DNA from: Aspidiotus rigidus
Lineage: Eukaryota; Arthropoda; Insecta; Hemiptera; Diaspididae
Assembly (NCBI GenBank): GCA_035079385.1
Contig: JAVHKY010000052.1
Coordinates: forward strand, 4,836,001 to 4,900,000
Reading direction: 5' to 3'
DNA: 64,000 bases
Below, one piece after another: positions 57,046 to 64,000 of this stretch; within the stretch, counting starts at the first letter, position 1; each line of letters begins with the position of its first letter. The translations under genes and the position numbers were made by a program. Under the pieces are notes generated by a model that was not told the DNA's origin, searched no databases, and saw nothing but the letters and a program-made list of their open reading frames with translations.

Positions 57046-60000
57046 AAACTGGCAGCATACCTTCTCCCCTGCGGATCATTTTTTATGCTAGTAGTTGTAC
57101 GTTCTTCACAGCTACCTTTGGTCGCTTCAAAGCCGGGTGTTTGATCTCTGAAGAAAGGACATCGAATCTTCAGTACAAATTTATGCATGCCAAACATAAG
57201 TAATTTGTTTTGCCTATACAGCAGATGCCGGCGAAACGTCAACTCCCCTATTAAAATAATTCAACTTGGTTCATTGCGGTAATGTTCACACGTAAAACAC
57301 CTACTCACTTCATGTGATGGGCAGAAATACTCTGCCTAAATTACAAGTTTTCGTCAATGACGCTTGAAAAAGAAAGAAATATAGACTTCACTCACTTTCA
57401 TTGCACATCAGGGAACGGAATCATCGGATTCTTTCAAGATGATAAAACACGTATCGACTGGTCGCGTACAAAGATAATCTTCTGAATCTACCAGAGTTCA
57501 ACAAACGCAGAATGTTGAGGGTTTTCATCAAGGCCTAAGTCAGGAATTGCTTACTTTCACATTATCTATTTGCCTTCTATGGTATGGCTCATTGCCTTAT
57601 AAAAGTTCCTCTCACTTCCCCAAAATTCCAGGAGGAGATGAAAGTCATGGAATATTTGGCGAAAGTTGATGGCGTTCATGAAAAACTTTCCTCGTACCAC
57701 TAGTAAGCGTAAAGAGTAGCTTTGTACTCCTTATTTGGGAAAATTTTTCGTCTCCCTTGCCAAAATCCTCTTTGCCCTTCAGTTTTGATCAGCATTCATG
57801 AAAAGTATGTTTTGCAGGATTAATGACCAAATTTCTAATTTCTAATTTTGATAACAGTGGTCTATACCGCCTCGCCTGTGGGAAATTTGATTCTTAACGT
57901 CGGAGTTTGGTCTCAGAAAAATGGGAGATCTTCAAACACCTCAATCAAAATAAATTCGTAGTTCTTAATAAATTTATACCCGAAAGTGATCTTATATACA
58001 GAAACTTCATTCGTCATCCTTCGCTGAATGACTATCATTTCTTATTGTTTCTGTTCGAGCTTCGATTCTTATTTGTAATTTAGAACACTTTCACCTTTCG
58101 CCTGATAATAGCTGTTCAACTAAACACGCGTTCGCTATAAATGTGTATCTCGTTTCTACAAGCGATATGTAAATATTGAATATAATTATATAATTTGTGA
58201 TTAACATAGGCCGTAATATGATGGATAGAATAATTACCGTAACTCTATTGTTCACACAACTTGAACAAAAATGATTGGGACAAATTTCGAATCAAAATCT
58301 CAATTCGGGGGAGCTCTGATATCAACCTTATAACCTTCTAGTTTATGATAACAAAGATCGTCAGAGAGAGTCCTTATCCTATAGGAGTACAGGTGAATAT
58401 GCATAATATTAGTCTTGTACTGCAAAAATTTGTTCCTGTAATCGAAGAATATGAAGAAATGACCAGTAAAAATTAATAAATCCTTCCATATGAAGAATTC
58501 TAATGTTTACTTTAGCGAAGAGACTTAAAAAGTTGACTCTATGTGTGATATAGCGCCTTAGTCGTTGAACTGGATATCGTTGACCGTTGAATAATATGCT
58601 TTCCGTTTGTCGAAATGGGGTTATCATGATTGTATGGTTATTATTGTGTACAGCACACAAAAGAAGAATGTTTTCATTTTAATAGTCACTTTGATTGAAC
58701 GAAATGAAGTCATCCATTTGTACCTAAGCACTTCAAAGCTTTAAACTGTATCAAGAAGTAAATACTGCACTTCACTCGTTATGAATGAAGGCAATTTAGG
58801 AAGAAATTCTTTTCTTCGTCTTGAGAATTTAAGTGTACCGTGTTCAGTTACTTACAGTAAGCAGCTGTCTATATTTTTGCTTATTTGAATCACCATTTTC
58901 GTTTTTCCCACCGCGAAATAGCCTACGTACTTTCTACAAATACCACGCCAGTCAATTAAGTTAAGTTACTCTTTTGCGGTTTCTCAACAGAGACGAATAT
59001 GTTACCATCGGATTAAGATCATTAACCAAAGGTAAACCGCTTCAATATTTCCTACTCGCGTTAGAAATTACTATATGGTTTAGGTATATCGTTATCACTT
59101 TGATCTTATTCATTGGGGACACAGAATTGCTAGGTATCAAGAGGCAACAGAAATAGGTCTTTTTTTTTCTTCATTCTAGCTGACATATCACCTTCTTTCA
59201 TATCGCGTTCATTACAAAACTTGTTTGCATTATCCTTGACCAAAAAGAGCCCTCTACACGTTGCTCTTCCGGTTCTGAATAAATAATTCAAATGAAGATA
59301 TGTATATATGACACATAAAAACATCCTCTTTACACGCTACTCTAGTGAGTATGAGAAACATAATAAGAATATATTAAAGTATAACGTCGTCGACACATAA
59401 AAATTAAAAGATTGAAAACAGTATCGTTTAATCGGGCAAAGATAGTGTATATAATTTATTCCGCAGATTTCGTCGGGTCTCTTATATAAAAATGTTGGAC
59501 AACAAGTACGTGTACAATTTTTTTTTATGAGATACTGCAACATATATACACGTAAATAATATACTACTATGTAATGAAAGAGGTGTATCGAATCGTCATC
59601 CTTCTAAAGTTGCATGTATGTATAAGAATTTATTTTCACGATCGTGGGGTGTATTGAAGAAAACTGGTCCTCTTGAGAGGCCACCTACCTGCGCTCAGTC
59701 ATACGTGCAGTACTCGTGCGTGAAAATATCGCGAAACTGAAGGGGAAAAAAAAGTAAATGAGAAATTGTTTAGAAGACATTCGAGTTGTTTCATTCGGTC
59801 GATAAACCAGATACCTTACACGTTGCGAAAGCTTTTCCATTGTTCAGAAAATACGAATAAAATCAACCGCAAAAAGATTTGCAGCTAAATTACAGCTTTC
59901 GCAAATCAAATGTATCATCTTCGTCATTGTAAAACTCGTTTTGTCCACCTTTTGTGAAAATCCTGTATTCGTAGTCGAATACAAAGAGGAAGAACATGCT

Positions 60001-61029
60001 GACCGACCAAGACTGCAACTGTTCTGTAATGGTTGATTAGAAAGTAGATCACAATAATATTCTCTGTCCACTACACTGTAACAACGTAGATGAGGAGTAG
60101 TTGCAAAACGAGTGAGTACAAGCAAGGAATTCGATGAATCAAGGAAGATGAGATTTATGAAACTAGGAAAACCGTACAAAATAGTCGATGAGAATTATAG
60201 GTCGAATGCTTTATGGTCCTGATATAGTTCTTATTGATAAATGTAAATTTTAGTCAGCTTCATTTAATTACGACGAACACTAGACAATTTCCTTCATCGC
60301 AGTAATTTTATACTGAACCCCACATAGAGGAAGTAAGAACCCCAGGAAGAGATCGTACATTAACGAGTAGAAAAAACTCAAGTTTACTAAACCGGTTCTC
60401 TTTTTGTAACCTGGTCCAGGAGAAAAAGCCCCTTTCCATCTCTTTCGCTGCCGAGTCCTCCACATTTTCATCTTACGCCGTTGAACGGTTTTTTTTTTTA
60501 ATGCATATTTTAATATTTGACATCACGCCACGATCATTTTTTCTGGAAGTTGTGTCGATTTGATTGAAACAGACTTATTTCTGTGATGTCACGCATCATA
60601 CTGTATACCTTCAGAAATGCATTTTTCCATTCTATTAGTGAATTGGAACTGTATAAGACTACAAACTCCGCATTTTAAATCAAGAAATAAAAACAAAAAA
60701 ACTCTCACGCAGTCGCGTGAGTAGTGTACTCTTCCTCTCACAATTCAAAACGCATTAAGAGAGCCAGTCCTTCTCTATAGATTAAATATCAATCACCTGT
60801 CAATCAAACCAGATATTTGTAGAATGAACAATTAAACTCAGTTTATAAAATCTATCACCATGACGTCACATCAACTAATAACGGACTGAAAACACCCATA
60901 ATCCAATAAGGAAACCTGAGTTTTATTTTATTTTTGGCTAGATTTTATTACTTCTTCGAATATTCTTATTTCAATATAATTAACTGTAACCTATAGAAAT
61001 GTATCAACTCAACTGGAAACGTATTGATG
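57046..61029. other. No gene seen
   Basis: A long AT-rich stretch. The minus-strand frames at 57,042-57,242 and 59,844-60,179 show no recognised domain. At about 56,560-56,650, just outside, three GAATAATTGAGGAATCAGCA-type units lie in tandem. Confidence 0.45.
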
Positions 61030-61130
61030 AATCGCCATTAATTAGGCTCATCCGATCCTCGAAGAAATTATAGGTGCACATCTTCAAATATTATATGAGA
61101 CTCTAACTTGTCTAAGCCACGAAAGAATCC
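61030..61130. repeat. Dispersed repeat E, copy 2
   Basis: It shares CATCCGATCCTCGAAGAAAT, GTGCACATCTTCAAATAT and GTCTAAGCCAC with 22,975-23,080. Confidence 0.5.
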
Positions 61131-62299
61131 ATCTAGTTTTGGACGAGATCCTCGGGGAAAATAATCTTATAAGCCTAAAATATTATAGGTCTGGATACGG
61201 GAGAACCAGATTTTTATGTACACGGATGACTTTATAGGGTAGGTATGGCCTTGACTTACTTTAGGGACGGAAAGTTTTGCAATACATATAAGCCAATGTA
61301 ATCTATAGTAACTTACACGTAGTATAAACACGTTTTCATTATCTACAATTCAGAGCTGTACACCTCTAATCTCTTTCTTCAAATTGGACTAAGAAAAATT
61401 TTATGCATTCAAATTGGACCGATCGAGACTGTGAGTTCTTCTGTGAAACTGAAACACCAGAAATTCTCCACAATTATACAAAACACTCACACTTTATGGA
61501 AACTAGACTTCGAAAAACTTCTTTTTCAAATCGTGCTTGATGCGGCCGTAATAAAGACACTGTTGTTCTTCTTTTATGTGTAAAAATTAAAAATGTTTAT
61601 AACTTGATTGGCGTTTGTCTGAATACAGTATACTTGCTGTGCATATGAAAATTAAAGAAGTTTACTGCAATTAGTCGCGCGTACATATTCTTGTGTCAAA
61701 GAACAACCCTTTGCTGAAATCTCCTGAAGAAATCAGCAAAAAACAGGGACTCAATGTATCTATATTTTGAAAACGCGATACGACGTTAATTGGTTGTTAT
61801 TATTATACGTTTCATGTTCAATTAGTAGATTTCTATATATTCTTACACGTACGCGCTTATAATTATCATTCGCTTGTTGTTGCCGATGAACAATTTTTGA
61901 ATAATACGAGTGGATGAGAACGAAACATTTGGGGCTACCGTATGAAAATGGATATTCAAATTGAACGGAGAGAAATGAAACGAAGAAAACACAAAGGAAT
62001 CTCACGCACTGAAATTTGCTATCTGGTAGGTAACACTTATCGAGCTTTCAACAAAGCTATTCTAAATGGTACCGTAGAAAACAATTTAGTTTACATTACA
62101 ATGCGCTGTTGTTCGTGTTACAATTTTCCAGGTAACTATTTTAATGAAAAATGTCAGGAAAACTACCAAAGTTTAGCATTTTTATAGGTTTTTAAGAATG
62201 GAATTACTTACTCTTTAGTATAGGCAAATTATGGAGCCATAAGTATTGGAAAAAAAAAAAAAAAACATTTTGCTGGAGCAAACGTTTCTTCGCTGAAAA
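61131..62299. other. No gene seen
   Basis: AT-rich. The 81-codon plus-strand frame at 61,942-62,187 is unrecognised. Confidence 0.4.
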
Positions 62300-62960
62300 T
62301 GGTTCAGCATGTGGTCCTGAACAACATACTAAAAGTCCCGCGTTTTCCCCCTGGAGCTTTTTTTTATGGGGGCACCAACCCCCCAAAATTGGTTTTTCGC
62401 CTATATCGCGTAAAATTGAAATTTTATATGAAATGTTTCAAAGAAAAGTTGTTCCTCGTTAAATTTCTTACCATATAACGTATTCAACTTTCAGCCTATG
62501 CCAATTAGTGCCTTTGCAAAGGACGTTCAAACGAGGACCAAAATCAGTTTTTCCATATATCTCCCAAAAATTAAATTTTATGAAATTAAACGAGGAACGC
62601 AGGGAACCTGTTTTATGAGTCAAATGGGATTTGGTATTGAAAACTCAAGGAAGCCTAGACCTAGATAAAGCTAGTATAAACAAGTCCTAGACCTACGATA
62701 AGCGTAGTATAATATAGTTTGAGAGTCTAAATTTTTTTCGAATAGCTCGAAAGTCGAAATTTTTCCAAATCCCATGGCTCGAGAGTCGAAATTTTTCCAA
62801 GTCCCTCTCCTATCATATATAGCTCGAAGATTAAAATTTTTCCAAGTTTTTTGCCGGACAGCGGACGACGCACGGCAAATTTCTGAAAAAGCCGCCCATA
62901 GAACAACAGGTTTCCTGTCAAAAATGTTTCGAACAAAAGTTGTTCCTCGTGGAATTTCCT
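62300..62960. repeat. Family A, second large cluster
   Basis: It opens like the 8.38-kb cluster (GTGGTCCTGAACAACATACT), then CGAGGAACGCAGGGAACCTG, GGATTTGGTATTGAAAACTC, AAGCCTAGACCTAGATAAAG, CTATCATATATAGCTCGAAG and a CGGACGACGCACGGCAAATT module. The words AAAGTTGTTCCTCGT at about 62,444 and 62,937 bracket the copy as direct repeats. Confidence 0.65.
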
Positions 62961-63557
62961 GAGCTATTCAGCTTTCAGAATACAGTAATTTGTTAATGAA
63001 AAAGTGTGTTAGGTACATTTTTCCTGTAGGTTCCTCAACTGAATCTTACTCCATGAGGCTAGTATATTTCAGTTAATATACACACATCATTTTATAACAA
63101 TCCCGAGGGGGAAGGTCGTTTCTCGCATGCAACAGTCACCGTGAATCATTTTCAAGTTTATACTTATCATTATTTTATCTTGTATTTTGTACTCCTTACC
63201 CTTCATAGTGTAAGCTAGTCTCAGTTTATACGGTCGATAATGTCTGTTGAGACGAAACCATTTTCAGGTATTTGCTAGCAAGTTTTTATACACATTACCA
63301 CATCACTACCTATTATTTCTGAGAACGAGAGGAAAAAAGTTATCACAGTTTGTTGTAGTACGATACAGTATTGTTGAATCGGTCAGTGCCTTATGTTCGT
63401 GTTTTTTAAAGAATAAATGGAAGAAATGAAAAAGAAATTTAATGAGAGGCTGCGAGGCTTCGATAATGCAGGAAACAGTGCGCTTTTATCGGTCAAAAAA
63501 TATGATGAACTAATACAGCGTGTGAAAGATATAAACAAGCACCCCGCAGGCGGGGTG
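62961..63557. other. No gene seen
   Basis: AT-rich, no recognisable feature. It probably includes the decayed 3' side of the adjacent minus-strand LINE. Confidence 0.4.
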
Positions 63558-63978
63558 TTACAAGGGTCGGCGAATGACTGAGTTATTTCTGATAAGAAAA
63601 ATATTGAATGAGACGGCGGTACTATTGAGATTGGGAAAGGATGTGTTTGTTAGAAAACGACGAAAGATTGAATTGTATATTGGGAGGTCAGGGGATTGCG
63701 AAACAGAGGATAAGAAATTAGCGGTTAGAATAAATCTACGGAAAGAGAGGGGAGGTTCGGCAGCTTCTGTGCATAGGCTAAATTTGAGACTCGTATAAAA
63801 GGCTCCCAATGCCATTCTGAGGGAGGAGGTTTTGATCGTATCGAGTTGTGAGAGAACGGAGTTGTTGACTAGATTGTATATTGGTTAGGTTAGATTTAGA
63901 ACGGAAGAGACTCTTGTAGAGTTGTAATAATAATTTTCTGGGGCATCCGAATGCAATTAGCCTTGAGAATTTTGACAT
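63558..63978 (-). pseudogene. I/R1-like LINE: end of the reverse transcriptase
   Basis: The minus strand gives L-L-L-Q-L-Y-K-S-L-F-R-S-K (about 63,890-63,930). After a frameshift comes M-A-L-G-A-F-Y-T-S, then TEAAEPPLSFRRFIL (63,740-63,815). This is the RT thumb block also seen at 32.4-32.5 kb, and it continues beyond the window. RNase H is not recognisable on the 3' side. Confidence 0.7.
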
Positions 63979-64000
63979 GGAAGGTCCAGGAAAGTTTCTG

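Noticed and set aside
59844..60179. 111-codon minus-strand frame
   Set aside because: No recognisable domain, no supporting splice or repeat context; chance expectation is not negligible in AT-rich sequence.

Overview
The window reads as non-coding, repeat-rich DNA from an animal nuclear genome, most likely an insect or other arthropod. The evidence is AT-rich sequence, short spliceosomal introns (about 75 to 105 bp), and a mixture of decayed R1/I-like, Jockey/CR1-like and RTE-like LINEs, copia, hAT, pogo/Tigger, MULE and Helitron remnants. I found no convincing host gene, rRNA or tRNA. Every protein-like stretch I could recognise is mobile-element derived or broken.

Layout. From 1 to about 3,955 lies an element with long terminal inverted repeats, cut by the window start, that encloses fragments of an uncharacterised cysteine/histidine-bearing protein. 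From 4.6 to 6.0 kb are a LINE RNase H remnant, a 15-nt-period TTCGG array and a foldback element. From 8.4 to 10.7 kb is a modular repeat cluster (family A) with inverted arms, plus another foldback. From 11.0 to 12.1 kb are four hammerhead-ribozyme-like motifs, all on the minus strand. Single LINE pieces lie at 12.9, 17.8-19.4, 26.7-27.7, 31.0-32.6, 53.6-54.8 and 63.6-64.0 kb. A MULE transposase C-terminus is at 34.9 kb and a copia RT/RNase H remnant at 37.4 kb. A Ginger/KRBA2-like C-terminal piece is at 56.7 kb. The stretches between are mostly featureless AT-rich DNA with microsatellites and decayed dispersed repeats.

The centrepiece is 39.07-51.38 kb, a broken autonomous Helitron on the plus strand. 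Its Rep part shows the zinc-finger-like N-terminus, an HUH motif (H-I-H) and a Y-x3-Y motif. Its PIF1-type helicase is split by several GT...AG introns. About 760 bp downstream on the same strand is a four-exon gene for a replication protein A large-subunit (RPA70)-like two-OB-fold protein with a charged coiled-coil tail. The three activities fit rolling-circle transposition: HUH nicking, helicase unwinding and single-strand DNA binding.

This Helitron is also the host of a nested series of insertions. One intron contains a non-autonomous Helitron-like element ending in a GC-rich hairpin and CTAGT, and that element contains a pogo/Tigger-type element with 23-bp terminal repeats on a TA target. 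The helicase exon just after its Walker A segment is split by a 3.1-kb hAT element with a recognisable 8-bp target duplication. A second hAT-type fragment sits in the Rep region. Stops and frameshifts in every part indicate a dead copy, but the intron phases and exon joins are still clear enough to define the original gene structure.
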